A stretch of 10,304 bases of DNA from CAZPXF01 sp964590945 (GTDB lineage: Bacteria > Bacillota > Clostridia > Lachnospirales > Lachnospiraceae): contig CAZPXF010000079.1 of assembly GCA_964590945.1 (NCBI GenBank), positions 1-10,304 on the forward strand, read 5' to 3'. Below are positions 1 to 7,096 of the stretch, piece by piece; within the stretch, counting starts at the first letter, position 1, and each line of letters opens with the position of its first letter. The notes beneath the pieces are model-generated. The model searched no databases. It saw nothing but the letters and a program-made list of their open reading frames with translations, and was not told the DNA's origin. The position numbers and the translations under genes were made by a program.

Positions 1-2336
1 GATATCACTTCCACACACTTTCCCCGCTGTTCCAGATTTCCCGCATCGATCCGGTATTCCACATCCTCCGGCACGCCCGCTTTCAGAAGAATCTTCTCAT
101 CCTCTTCCTTCACATGAACACTGATCTCACCTTTCACAGAGCGATAACTGCATGTAAACTCTTTCATGCTCTCCGGCAGATACGGGCGGATCATGATCTT
201 CCCGAATCCGGCTTCCTCCGGAATGATCCCGGCAATTCCGTTATAATACCACTCGATAATGTGCCCCATCATATCATGGCAGTGGCTTCTCGGGTTCGTC
301 TCCCAGTATTCGCCAAGCGTCGTCTCGCCATCGAGGATAAACGCATAATAGCCTGGATGCTCTTCTTTTAAAATGAACTCTGCAATGACCGCATTCATCC
401 CATTCTGCCGCGCCGTCTGGATAATGTACGGAAGACCGACCTCCCCGCTTATAAATGCTCCTTCTCGCTCAAGCGTAAGCGCAAACGCCCGCACAACATC
501 GTCTTTCTTATCCTCCGGCGCCATCCCCCAGTAGAGCGGCAGCGCCTCGCACGCCTGCGTCATAAAGAGCTCTTCATGATCCCATGCCCGGTAACACCAA
601 AATCCAGCTTCCTCATTCCATACAAGGAGCTTTTGGTTATAATTATCCTTCACCTTTTCCGCAAAGCGCAGAAGCTTCTCCCGGTCATCTTCTTTTCCAA
701 GAATTTCCGCAAATCCTGCCAGGACCCGGGCGTCCGCATACAGAAATGCCGTTTCGATATTCTCCCTCGCCAGCTCATTTCGAGGGTTGCCCCAGTCGCC
801 CAGTCCATGATTCAGAAATCCGTCCTCATTGACCTTTGTTTTCAAATGTTCCAGATAGCGCATTCCCGCTTCATAATTATCCCGGATGATCTGCACATCG
901 CCGTAAAACTGATAATGCCAGTATGTCCCCAGAATACACGTACTTCCCCACGGGATAATATCATAGAAGCTTCCCATTCCCGGCACCGGAAGCACATTGG
1001 GGATATAGCACGGACACTGTGACGGCATCAGTCCATCACCCGGATACACCTTATTTCCATCAAAGTCAAAGAAATAATCCTCTGCCGTATGCTGATCGGT
1101 ACGCATATCCAAAAGAAATTTATCCCACAGGCGTCTTCCGTCCTTCATATAGAAAATGGAGGGCGCCATCAGATGATTCGGCTCCTGCCACGCAAACCGT
1201 TCGATCGTCGGACAGTCTGTATGGACGCTGAGCATATTTGCCTCAACCGTCCGCTCGATCATATTGTAGATCTGATCGTACCGCACGTCATCGCACGTAA
1301 AGCTTCCGTCCGTCTTCCACGCGCTGCTGATCGCATGGGCCTTGAGATTCCGGATACGGATACCGTCTTCTACAGCTTCCTCCAGGGCCGGAATGCGCTC
1401 CACCCCAACATATCTTCCTGCGAAATAGGTAAATTTCATCCGGCACCTCTCCCATACATCATCTTTTCCGATGATATATGTGATACAGGAATCCAGATTC
1501 ACCCATCCCTTTGCAACCTGATCTACATCGCCATCCGCTCCGAGCTTCTCCGCCGGGTAAAGCTTCACGGTATCCCCGGCTTTTCCGCACGCCTCGAACT
1601 CCAGAATACCGGACATATTCTGGCCGAAATCGTAGATTTCCCGCACGCTGCCGGGCGTCTTTTCTTTCAGACATTTTCCCAGCAACTTCCCTTCATATGT
1701 CCGAAGAACCCTGATCTCCGGCTGAAACTGCTCCATGAGCCTCCCCTGCGGTTCCTCATCCGGCTGCAGGACTGCCGCCCGTTCCCATGTGGATGCATCA
1801 AAACCCGGCTCGCTCCATCCTTCCTGATTTCTTCTTCCATCGATCCGTTCCGAGCCATATACATTACTCATCATCACCGGATGCTCTTTCACCAGAAAGG
1901 AATCATCTGCCTCGATCGTTTCTGCTGTCCCATCCCGATACATCATTTTAAGTTCAAGAGCCAGAACAAGATATTTCCCAAACGGCCGGTAAGGGTTTGG
2001 ATTCGGCGGCATAAATTCCGGGAATGTAAATGTATACTGCTCATCCCTCTTGATAAACCATCCATTTCCAACCTCTGCTCCGAGCACATTCTCGCCCATC
2101 TGCAAATAGTCCGTCACATCAAAGGTCACATACTGGATCAGCTTCCGGTAATTTGTCCAGCCGGGATCCAGCTCATGATCCCCGACCTTTCTCCCATTCA
2201 GGTAAAAAAGAAACTGCCCCAGTCCGCAAACTCTGGCCTCGGCCTTTTTGATCTCCTTCTCCACGAAAAAGCTTTTCCGCGCATAAAACGGATCCGCCGT
2301 CTGATTCGTGATCCAACTTCCAGGTACTTCACTCAT
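1..2336 (-). CDS. Alpha-L-rhamnosidase, GH78 family (3' end cut by window edge)
   Basis: Hydrolyses terminal alpha-L-rhamnose from plant glycans or glycosides; the exact substrate cannot be read from sequence. My reverse-strand translation stays open from the ATG at 2336 to the left edge, about 778 codons. The N-terminal part (roughly residues 30-200) carries LGQFLFYLNGRKVGDHELDP, typical of the rhamnosidase N-terminal sandwich. A second sandwich follows, with YDFGQN at about 235 and FTYFAGRYVGV. The (alpha/alpha)6 catalytic domain holds HTDCPTIERFAW, with Glu379 in the general-acid position, and TTLGEYWE with Glu676 in the general-base position, then a GHIIEWYYNGIAGI-type segment. No signal peptide is visible, so it should act in the cytoplasm on imported oligosaccharides. 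The start is supported by AAAGGGGAG at 2345-2353, eight bases upstream. A terminator separates it from the transporter operon, so it is probably its own transcription unit. Confidence 0.9.
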   Translation of the reverse strand, partial: MSEVPGSWITNQTADPFYARKSFFVEKEIKKAEARVCGLGQFLFYLNGRKVGDHELDPGWTNYRKLIQYVTFDVTDYLQMGENVLGAEVGNGWFIKRDEQYTFTFPEFMPPNPNPYRPFGKYLVLALELKMMYRDGTAETIEADDSFLVKEHPVMMSNVYGSERIDGRRNQEGWSEPGFDASTWERAAVLQPDEEPQGRLMEQFQPEIRVLRTYEGKLLGKCLKEKTPGSVREIYDFGQNMSGILEFEACGKAGDTVKLYPAEKLGADGDVDQVAKGWVNLDSCITYIIGKDDVWERCRMKFTYFAGRYVGVERIPALEEAVEDGIRIRNLKAHAISSAWKTDGSFTCDDVRYDQIYNMIERTVEANMLSVHTDCPTIERFAWQEPNHLMAPSIFYMKDGRRLWDKFLLDMRTDQHTAEDYFFDFDGNKVYPGDGLMPSQCPCYIPNVLPVPGMGSFYDIIPWGSTCILGTYWHYQFYGDVQIIRDNYEAGMRYLEHLKTKVNEDGFLNHGLGDWGNPRNELARENIETAFLYADARVLAGFAEILGKEDDREKLLRFAEKVKDNYNQKLLVWNEEAGFWCYRAWDHEELFMTQACEALPLYWGMAPEDKKDDVVRAFALTLEREGAFISGEVGLPYIIQTARQNGMNAVIAEFILKEEHPGYYAFILDGETTLGEYWETNPRSHCHDMMGHIIEWYYNGIAGIIPEEAGFGKIMIRPYLPESMKEFTCSYRSVKGEISVHVKEEDEKILLKAGVPEDVEYRIDAGNLEQRGKCVEVI

Positions 2337-2377
2337 TTCTAAATCTCCCCTTTCATATACATTCTGATCTGTCCATT

Positions 2378-2434
2378 GCATACATGGCAACTAAAAAAGG
2401 TTCACCGGATCTTTTCGCCGCATGCATGGCAACT
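2378..2434. repeat. Pair of 15-bp direct repeats upstream of the rhamnosidase gene
   Basis: GCATACATGGCAACT at 2378-2392 and GCATGCATGGCAACT at 2420-2434 differ at one base and start 42 bp apart, about four helical turns. The proximal copy lies about 40 bp before the rhamnosidase start; the distal copy falls in the loop of the upstream operon's terminator. Phased direct repeats in a promoter region are typical of activator sites such as AraC-type regulators, but no such regulator is in the window, so the role is inferred. I could not place a convincing -35/-10 pair for the rhamnosidase gene here. Confidence 0.5.
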
Positions 2435-2455
2435 GATAAAGATCCACTGAACCTT
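2393..2455 (-). terminator. Intrinsic terminator of the amino-acid ABC operon
   Basis: Read on the minus strand, AAGGTTCAGTGGATCTTT (2455-2438) pairs with AAAGATCCGGTGAACCTT (2414-2397): 18 pairs with one G-G mismatch and one wobble. A 23-nt loop separates the arms and six T follow at 2398-2393. It begins 14 bp after the ATPase stop codon. The large loop is unusual and contains one copy of the 15-bp direct repeat. Confidence 0.75.
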
Positions 2456-2468
2456 GCATTTACAATAT

Positions 2469-3191
2469 TTATAATACCTTCGACAAAAATTCCTGTGTTC
2501 TTGGGTTCTGCGGATGATCGAAAATATCCTCCGGCGTACCCTGCTCGATGATACGGCCATCGTCCATGAAAAGAACTCTGGTTGCGACTTCGCGGGCGAA
2601 ACCCATCTCATGGGTAACAACCACCATCGTCATCCCGTCCCTCGCAAGATTCTTCATAACCTCAAGAACCTCTCCGACCATCTCCGGATCCAGCGCGCTG
2701 GTCGGCTCGTCGAAGAGCATCATCTTTGGTTTCAGCGCAAGGGAACGCACGATCGCAATTCGCTGTTTCTGGCCGCCGGACAGCTGTCCCGGATAGCTCG
2801 TTGCCTTTTCCTCGAGGCCAACCAGTTTCAGAAGCTCCGTGGCCTGTGCCTGCGCCTCGCTCTTTGACGCCAGCTTCAGCTGGATCGGGGCAAGCGTCAG
2901 ATTATCCATGATCGTCAGATGCGGAAACAGGTTGAAATGCTGGAATACCATTCCCATCTGCCGTCGCACCTGATTGATATCCACCTTGCCCGAAGTGATT
3001 TCTGTTCCCTCGAAAAAAATCTCTCCCTTTGTCGGCTGTTCCAGAAGATTCAGACAGCGCAGAAATGTTGACTTGCCGGAACCGGACGGCCCGATGATAA
3101 CGACCTTCTCCCCCGGATGGATCTCTTCATTGATATCCTTCAGTACTTCATGGGAACCGAAGCTTTTGTGAAGATGATTAACGGTGATCAC
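2469..3191 (-). CDS. Polar amino-acid ABC transporter, ATP-binding protein (GlnQ/ArtM/HisP type)
   Basis: Cytoplasmic ATPase that powers uptake by the permease and binding protein encoded just upstream. At 240 residues it has the usual length. Visible motifs are Walker A GPSGSGKST (34-42), the Q-loop glutamine in VFQHFNLFPHLT (Q84), the ABC signature LSGGQKQR (137-144), Walker B MMLFDEP (157-163) with catalytic Glu162, the D-loop SALD, and the switch His194 in VVTHEMGFA. The stretch after the signature reads IAIVRSLA where this family usually has IAIARALA, a conservative oddity. The start is a GTG at 3191 with AAAGGAGG about ten bases upstream; it overlaps the end of the permease gene by 14 bp, which suggests translational coupling. 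Amino-acid specificity cannot be assigned. Confidence 0.95.
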   Translation of the reverse strand: MITVNHLHKSFGSHEVLKDINEEIHPGEKVVIIGPSGSGKSTFLRCLNLLEQPTKGEIFFEGTEITSGKVDINQVRRQMGMVFQHFNLFPHLTIMDNLTLAPIQLKLASKSEAQAQATELLKLVGLEEKATSYPGQLSGGQKQRIAIVRSLALKPKMMLFDEPTSALDPEMVGEVLEVMKNLARDGMTMVVVTHEMGFAREVATRVLFMDDGRIIEQGTPEDIFDHPQNPRTQEFLSKVL

Positions 3192-3897
3192 TTTCTCTCA
3201 GCCTCCTTTCCAGTTTCCCCATCAGCCATGTGATAAACATAACAATAACAAGATAAATCGCGGCCACCATAAGCAGCGGAAGCATAGCATCGTATGTAAC
3301 GCCACGGATGATATCGCCGCCACGGGTCAGATCATTCAGCCCGATATAACCGCTGATCGAAGTCTCCTTCAGCAGCGTGATCATCTCATTTACCAATGCC
3401 GGAAGTACATTTTTAAACGCCTGCGGAAGAATGATCTTCCTCATCGTCGTCGCATAACTGAGTCCCAGAGATCTTCCCGCCTCCATCTGCCCTTTGTCGA
3501 TGGACATGATGCCGGAACGGATGATCTCCGCCACATATGCGCCGGAATTGATACCAAAAGCAATCGACACCGTCAATATCTTATTCGTACTGTTTGCCAT
3601 GATGACAAAATAAATAATAAGAAGCTGTACAACGGTCGGCGTACCGCGGATCACTGTAAGATACAGCTTTGCAAACAGATTCAGGATATTCAGCAAGAAT
3701 CCAAACGATCCGTGCATCTTATTCTTATCAATCTGATCGTGCACAGTACGGATGATCGCTATGACCACTCCAATGACGACTCCGATAATGAGCGCAAATG
3801 CCGTTATCATCAAAGTCATTTTCAAACCGCTGGTAATATACTGCCAGCGGTCCTTTTCGATAAAATCCAATATGAATTTGGCTTTTAAATCACTCAC
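3178..3897 (-). CDS. Polar amino-acid ABC transporter, permease (HisM/GlnP type)
   Basis: Integral membrane subunit of the importer, probably working as a dimer. At 239 residues it shows about five hydrophobic segments, including roughly 27-50, 66-100 and 203-226. RGTPTVVQ (84-91) is typical of the His/Gln/Arg permease family. The cytoplasmic EAA loop that contacts the ATPase is at about 137-160 (MEAGRSLGLSYATTMRKIIL), followed by the usual PQAFKNVLPALVNEMITLLK. The start is a GTG at 3897 preceded by AGGAG about eight bases upstream; the nearby ATG is out of frame and hits a stop at once. It lies 33 bp after the binding-protein gene and overlaps the ATPase gene. One permease gene only, so the channel is presumably homodimeric. 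Confidence 0.95.
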   Translation of the reverse strand: MSDLKAKFILDFIEKDRWQYITSGLKMTLMITAFALIIGVVIGVVIAIIRTVHDQIDKNKMHGSFGFLLNILNLFAKLYLTVIRGTPTVVQLLIIYFVIMANSTNKILTVSIAFGINSGAYVAEIIRSGIMSIDKGQMEAGRSLGLSYATTMRKIILPQAFKNVLPALVNEMITLLKETSISGYIGLNDLTRGGDIIRGVTYDAMLPLLMVAAIYLVIVMFITWLMGKLERRLRESDHR

Positions 3898-3930
3898 AAC
3901 CCATTCTCCTGTCTGCTTCAGAACAATCCG

Positions 3931-4752
3931 CTATTCTGCATCGATATATTTGTCAATGATGGATTGCACTGTTCCGTCGTCGATCAGCTCCTGGAGCGCT
4001 CCATTTACAGCGTCCAGAAGTTCTGTGTTGTCCTTGTTAAGGGCGATCGCATAATCCTCGACCGCGTAATCTGTATCAAGAATCTTAAGACCTTCATTGC
4101 TTGCGACAAAATTCTTTGCAGGCTCATTGTCAATGATAACCGCATCAACCTTTCCCTGTTTCAAAGCCATAACTGCATCTGCACCCTTATTGTACTGATC
4201 TACATTATCTGAACCGTAATCCTCTGTTGCGTAAATATCACCGGTGGTTGAAAGCTGAACGCCGATCTTCTTCCCTTCCAGATCATCTACGGATGCAATA
4301 TCGGAATCCTCCGGCACAATGATGGACTGGATACCTGTTGCATACGTCTCTGAGAAATTAACATTTTCTTCTCTTTCCGGCGTAACTGTCATACCTGCAA
4401 GCGCAACGTCCGCTTTCCCCTGCTGGATTGCATTAATAATAGAATTAAACTCCATATCGTCAACCTTCAGCTCCAGTCCGAGCTTGTCTGCGATCGCCTG
4501 AGCGATCTCAACATCGATACCAACGATGTCGTCCCCGTCATAATACTCATACGGCGGGAATGTTGCGTTCGTTGCCATAGTAAGAACGCCATCATTGATG
4601 GTTGTAACGCCAGCGTCTGATACTGTGCTCGAAGCGCTGCCGGATGCTGTACCTGTATTAGAATCGGACTCAGATGAATCGCTGCTTCCGCATCCTGCAA
4701 GCATTCCTGCGCTGAGTATTCCCGCAAGTAAAATTGCTGTTAACTTCTTCAT
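3931..4752 (-). CDS. Polar amino-acid ABC transporter, solute-binding lipoprotein
   Basis: Captures an amino acid outside the membrane and hands it to the permease. The 273-residue product starts with a lipoprotein signal, MKKLTAILLA followed by lipobox LAGC with the lipidated Cys21. A Ser/Asp/Thr-rich linker runs to about residue 50, then a type 2 periplasmic-binding fold (SBP_bac_3). Family marks are ATFPPYEYYDGDDIVGID (62-80), GMTVTPER with Arg127 in the position that holds the ligand carboxylate, and VDAVIIDN with Asp208 near the ligand amine. The frame is open further upstream, but the ATG at 4752 is chosen because AAAAGGAGG sits just before it (4758-4766) and the signal peptide begins there. 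It is first in the three-gene operon, under the promoter at 4830-4858. Arginine, glutamine or another polar amino acid are all possible ligands. Confidence 0.95.
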   Translation of the reverse strand: MKKLTAILLAGILSAGMLAGCGSSDSSESDSNTGTASGSASSTVSDAGVTTINDGVLTMATNATFPPYEYYDGDDIVGIDVEIAQAIADKLGLELKVDDMEFNSIINAIQQGKADVALAGMTVTPEREENVNFSETYATGIQSIIVPEDSDIASVDDLEGKKIGVQLSTTGDIYATEDYGSDNVDQYNKGADAVMALKQGKVDAVIIDNEPAKNFVASNEGLKILDTDYAVEDYAIALNKDNTELLDAVNGALQELIDDGTVQSIIDKYIDAE

Positions 4753-4757
4753 AATTT

Positions 4758-4766
4758 CCTCCTTTT
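4758..4766 (-). promoter_or_regulatory. Ribosome binding site deciding the binding-protein start
   Basis: AAAAGGAGG ends five bases before the ATG at 4752. It rules out the longer in-frame start at 4791, which would add 13 residues before the signal peptide. Confidence 0.85.
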
Positions 4767-4829
4767 CGCCGCCTGATACGCGGCCTGGCACTCTTTTATT
4801 TTACAATTTCATACAACAAAGATGCCTGA

Positions 4830-4858
4830 ATTATACACGATTTTTCATTGCCTGTAAA
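4830..4858 (-). promoter_or_regulatory. Sigma-A promoter of the amino-acid ABC operon
   Basis: On the minus strand TTTACA (4858-4853), 17 bp, then a perfect TATAAT (4835-4830). Transcription should begin near 4823, leaving a leader of about 70 nt before the binding-protein ATG. No clear operator, T-box or riboswitch fold was seen in the leader. Confidence 0.8.
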
Positions 4859-4922
4859 TATATACATTTATTTTTGTATAAAATGCAGTTCCAGAGATCG
4901 GCAGATGCATTCCGCAAAATAA

Positions 4923-5858
4923 TTATTCCTTCTGCTTTTCCGGAAGCTGCGCAAGTATGATCGCACAGAACATAAGCAGGCATCCAAGCAGCTCCCTCCC
5001 GGTCAGAACCTCATGCAGGGCGATAAATCCCGCAACGACCGACATGACCGATTCGAGGGACATGATAAGGGATGCAACCGTCGGATTCATATCCTTCTGA
5101 CCTACGATCTGCAAGGTATAACCGACTCCGCTTGAGAGAACCCCGGCATACAGGATGGATTGCCAGGCCTGAACGATATCCGTTATCTGCGGATGTTCTA
5201 AGATCATCATAAAGACCAGCCCCAGAATACCGCAGACAAAAAACTGTATGCAGGACATCTTCACGCCGTCCGCCTTCACTACAAAATGATCTATCGTCAT
5301 AATATGGAAGGAAAACAGAACTGCACATGCAAGCACCCACACATCGCCTGTCCCAATCGTCAATTTCTCCGTCATGCACAGAAGATACAGGCCGGCAAGC
5401 GCAAATACAACGCCGAGCCACACCAGCTTCCCGCATTTCTTTCCTGTAAATATTCCCAAAACCGGCACGATCAAAATATAGCATGCGGTGAGAAATCCTG
5501 CCTTGCCTACGCTGGTATGCATGATCCCGATCTGCTGAGCCATGCTTGCCGTAAACAGGAAAAAACCGCAGCAGATCCCGCCGAGGATCAGATCCTTCCG
5601 GCTGCCGGACTGCTCCCTGAGCGCCCCGTCCGGAGCGCCTGCCCGAAAGTCCTCCCTGGATCGCAAGGCTTTTTCTCTGCCCCGGTTCATAAACCAGATG
5701 ACAGGAAGCAGAACGCCCGCTCCTATGAGATTCCGGACACATACGAATGTGAAAGGGCCAATGAGATCCATCGCCACACTCTGCGCCACAAAAGCAGACC
5801 CCCAGATCGTAGCCGTCAGGAAAAGCAAAAGTGAATTCCTGATCTGTCTTTTTTTCAT
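4923..5858 (-). CDS. DMT-superfamily transporter with two EamA domains
   Basis: Ten-helix inner-membrane transporter of the drug/metabolite superfamily; substrate unknown, commonly metabolites or amino acids moved outward. The 311-residue product begins MKKRQIRNS and shows TATIWGSAFVAQ in helix 1, an EamA hallmark. A second repeat starts at about 172 and carries SSGVGYTLQIVGQ and PTVASLIMSLESVMSVVAGF. A charged loop at about 58-89, rich in Arg, Glu and Asp, joins helices 2 and 3 and is longer than usual. The frame opens 11 codons earlier at 5891, but that ATG lacks a ribosome site and lies on the probable -10; AGAGGA at 5865-5870 supports 5858. It has its own likely promoter over the rpsR terminator, and so is probably monocistronic. 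I see no strong terminator after it. Confidence 0.9.
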   Translation of the reverse strand: MKKRQIRNSLLLFLTATIWGSAFVAQSVAMDLIGPFTFVCVRNLIGAGVLLPVIWFMNRGREKALRSREDFRAGAPDGALREQSGSRKDLILGGICCGFFLFTASMAQQIGIMHTSVGKAGFLTACYILIVPVLGIFTGKKCGKLVWLGVVFALAGLYLLCMTEKLTIGTGDVWVLACAVLFSFHIMTIDHFVVKADGVKMSCIQFFVCGILGLVFMMILEHPQITDIVQAWQSILYAGVLSSGVGYTLQIVGQKDMNPTVASLIMSLESVMSVVAGFIALHEVLTGRELLGCLLMFCAIILAQLPEKQKE

Positions 5859-5890
5859 TTCTCTTCCTCTTCCAAAAGGAAATCCCTTCA

Positions 5891-5920
5891 TTTATACAGT
5901 AAAAAATAATTCCCTGTAAA
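5891..5920 (-). promoter_or_regulatory. Probable promoter of the DMT transporter gene, overlapping the terminator
   Basis: TTTACA (5920-5915), an 18-bp spacer and TATAAA (5896-5891) on the minus strand, leading to a short leader of about 25 nt. The -35 hexamer lies inside the downstream arm of the rpsR terminator. Confidence 0.55.
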
Positions 5921-5939
5921 TCCTACGTTTACAGGGAAT
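5901..5939 (-). terminator. Intrinsic terminator of rpsF-ssb-rpsR
   Basis: Perfect 12-bp inverted repeat ATTCCCTGTAAA (5909-5920) / TTTACAGGGAAT (5928-5939) with a 7-nt loop. On the minus strand it is followed by TATTTTTT, and it begins 12 bp after the rpsR stop codon. Confidence 0.9.
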
Positions 5940-5951
5940 CGGATGATCTTA

Positions 5952-6212
5952 TTAGTCTGTTACATATGGCATCAAAGCGATATGACGAGCTCTCTTGATC
6001 GCAACTGTAAGTGCTCTCTGATGCTTTGCACAGTTTCCTGTAATTCTTCTTGGAAGAATCTTCCCGCGCTCAGATACGTACTTTCTTAACTTTGCTACAT
6101 CTTTGTAATCGATCTCATTATTCTCTTTTCCGCAGAATACACAAACTTTTTTCCTTCTGCGTCCGCCTCTTCTTTTCATCGGAGAGTCGGATCTGTTTCT
6201 ATCATAAGCCAT
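5952..6212 (-). CDS. rpsR: 30S ribosomal protein S18
   Basis: Small-subunit protein that pairs with S6 on the platform of the 30S subunit. At 86 residues it carries the S18 core, including YKDVAKLRKYVSERGKILPR and the C-terminal HQRALTVAIKRARHIALMPY. Cys24, Cys27 (CVFC), Cys61 and His64 (NCAKH) form a likely zinc ribbon, so this is the zinc-binding (C+) form. The basic N-terminus is preceded by an AGGAGG ribosome site. It is the last gene of the rpsF-ssb-rpsR unit, 17 bp after ssb, and is followed by a strong terminator. Confidence 0.98.
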   Translation of the reverse strand: MAYDRNRSDSPMKRRGGRRRKKVCVFCGKENNEIDYKDVAKLRKYVSERGKILPRRITGNCAKHQRALTVAIKRARHIALMPYVTD

Positions 6213-6229
6213 CGTTTTTACCTCCTGAA

Positions 6230-6691
6230 TTAGTTAAACGGTAATTCTTCATCGATTCCATCCGGAATGTTCATAAAGCCATCACCCGCATCACTTGACG
6301 GCGCCGGAGCAGGACTTGCCTGATACTCCGCTGACTGATAACTTCCTGACTGATAATGACTGTCACTTGCGGCCTTGCTCTCTGCAAATTCCTGATCCTC
6401 CACAACAACATCTGTCGTGTAGACCTTTACACCGTCGCGATTCGTATAGCTTCCCGTCTGAATACGTCCCGTAACAACGATCTTCAGTCCCCGGCGGAAA
6501 TACTTCTCAGCAAATTCGGCTGTTCTTCCAAAGGAAACACAGTTGATAAAATCTGCTGTCTGATCACCGTCGCGCTTGAATCTGCGGTCGACTGCTAATG
6601 TATATCTTGCAACTGCCATTGCATTGGCTCCCTGTGAATATCTGACATCAGGATCTCTCGTCAAACGTCCCATCAAAATTACTTTATTCAT
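6230..6691 (-). CDS. ssb: Single-stranded DNA-binding protein
   Basis: Coats single-stranded DNA in replication, recombination and repair, and recruits partner proteins through its tail. The 153-residue protein has an OB fold at about 1-105, with MNKVILMGRLTRDPDVRY, DFINCVSFGRTAEFAEKYF and KIVVTGRIQTGSY. A flexible linker rich in Ser, Gln, Tyr, Ala and Pro follows (about 106-138). The acidic tip reads DGIDEELPFN: the usual DEELPF motif with one extra Asn at the very end. It lies between rpsF and rpsR, the classic bacterial order, with a 16-bp gap after rpsF and an AGAGG ribosome site before the ATG. Confidence 0.98.
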   Translation of the reverse strand: MNKVILMGRLTRDPDVRYSQGANAMAVARYTLAVDRRFKRDGDQTADFINCVSFGRTAEFAEKYFRRGLKIVVTGRIQTGSYTNRDGVKVYTTDVVVEDQEFAESKAASDSHYQSGSYQSAEYQASPAPAPSSDAGDGFMNIPDGIDEELPFN

Positions 6692-6707
6692 TATTTACCT
6701 CTTTTCT

Positions 6708-6995
6708 TTATGCATCCTGTCTTACGCATAAATATCTGATCACATTGTCCATAATGCGGAGACGTTTTTCCATCTCGCCCGGAACAGTAGTATCAGACTC
6801 GAAGTGAACGAAGTAGTAATATCCTTCTCTCATTTTCTGAATTTCGTAAGCTAATCTCTTCTTACCCCATTCATCAACATCGGTAACAGTACCACCGAAA
6901 CGAGCAACGTAATCTTTTACTTTCTCGATAACTGCTGCTCTTTCTTCGTCTTCGATTTTCGCATTGACAACAACTGCTAACTCGTATTTGTTCAT
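6708..6995 (-). CDS. rpsF: 30S ribosomal protein S6
   Basis: Small-subunit protein that binds 16S rRNA together with S18. At 95 residues it is of normal length, starts MNKYELAVVV and carries the family segment DEWGKKRLAYEIQKMREGYYYFVHF, ending at IRYLCVRQDA. It has an AAGGAGG ribosome site (7006-7012). First gene of the rpsF-ssb-rpsR unit, driven by the promoter at 7068-7096. The leader of about 65 nt can fold into a hairpin that may serve feedback control by S6:S18. Confidence 0.98.
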   Translation of the reverse strand: MNKYELAVVVNAKIEDEERAAVIEKVKDYVARFGGTVTDVDEWGKKRLAYEIQKMREGYYYFVHFESDTTVPGEMEKRLRIMDNVIRYLCVRQDA

Positions 6996-7005
6996 GTCAC
7001 TTGCA

Positions 7006-7048
7006 CCTCCTTATGGTCTCTGGCTCCTGATTGTTCAGGAACAAGGAA
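7006..7048 (-). promoter_or_regulatory. Possible folded leader of rpsF covering its ribosome site
   Basis: GTTCCTGA (7042-7035) pairs with TCAGGAGC (7030-7023) around a 4-nt loop, eight pairs with one G-U. Directly outside it, UUCCUU (7048-7043) can pair with AAGGAG (7012-7007), which is the Shine-Dalgarno sequence, leaving a 10-nt bulge CAGAGACCAU. rpsF leaders in many bacteria hold an S6:S18 binding fold with a CCG in a bulge; here the nearest match is CCA. The pairing is seen in the sequence, the role is inferred. Confidence 0.35.
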
Positions 7049-7067
7049 TAATATATCACAATTTGGC

Positions 7068-7096
7068 ATTATACCATCGGGAGGAAATTCTTTCAA
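7068..7096 (-). promoter_or_regulatory. Sigma-A promoter of rpsF-ssb-rpsR
   Basis: TTGAAA (7096-7091), 17 bp, then TATAAT (7073-7068) on the minus strand. The -35 box overlaps the TGA stop codon of the DUF951 gene (7093-7095), so the two units abut with no spare sequence. Confidence 0.8.

Noticed and set aside
1089..2342. Long plus-strand open frame of 417 codons opposite the rhamnosidase gene
   Set aside because: It is a shadow of the minus-strand GH78 gene, whose frame carries clear family motifs; the plus-strand product shows no recognisable domain and has no ribosome site.
3184..3888. Plus-strand open frame of 234 codons opposite the permease gene
   Set aside because: Low-complexity His/Arg/Asp-rich product mirroring a hydrophobic membrane protein on the other strand, a common antisense artefact.
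2469..4752. Idea that the amino-acid ABC operon and the rhamnosidase form one sugar-uptake system
   Set aside because: The transporter is of the polar amino-acid type, not a sugar type, and a terminator lies between them.
4868..4900. Possible terminator after the DMT gene: AATGCA ... TGCATT with a T-rich flank
   Set aside because: The stem is only six A/T-rich pairs with an 18-nt loop, too weak to call.
5011..5742. Second minus-strand frame of 243 codons within the DMT transporter gene
   Set aside because: The other frame encodes a ten-helix EamA protein with family motifs; this one is rich in Arg, Ser and Cys and has no family signature.
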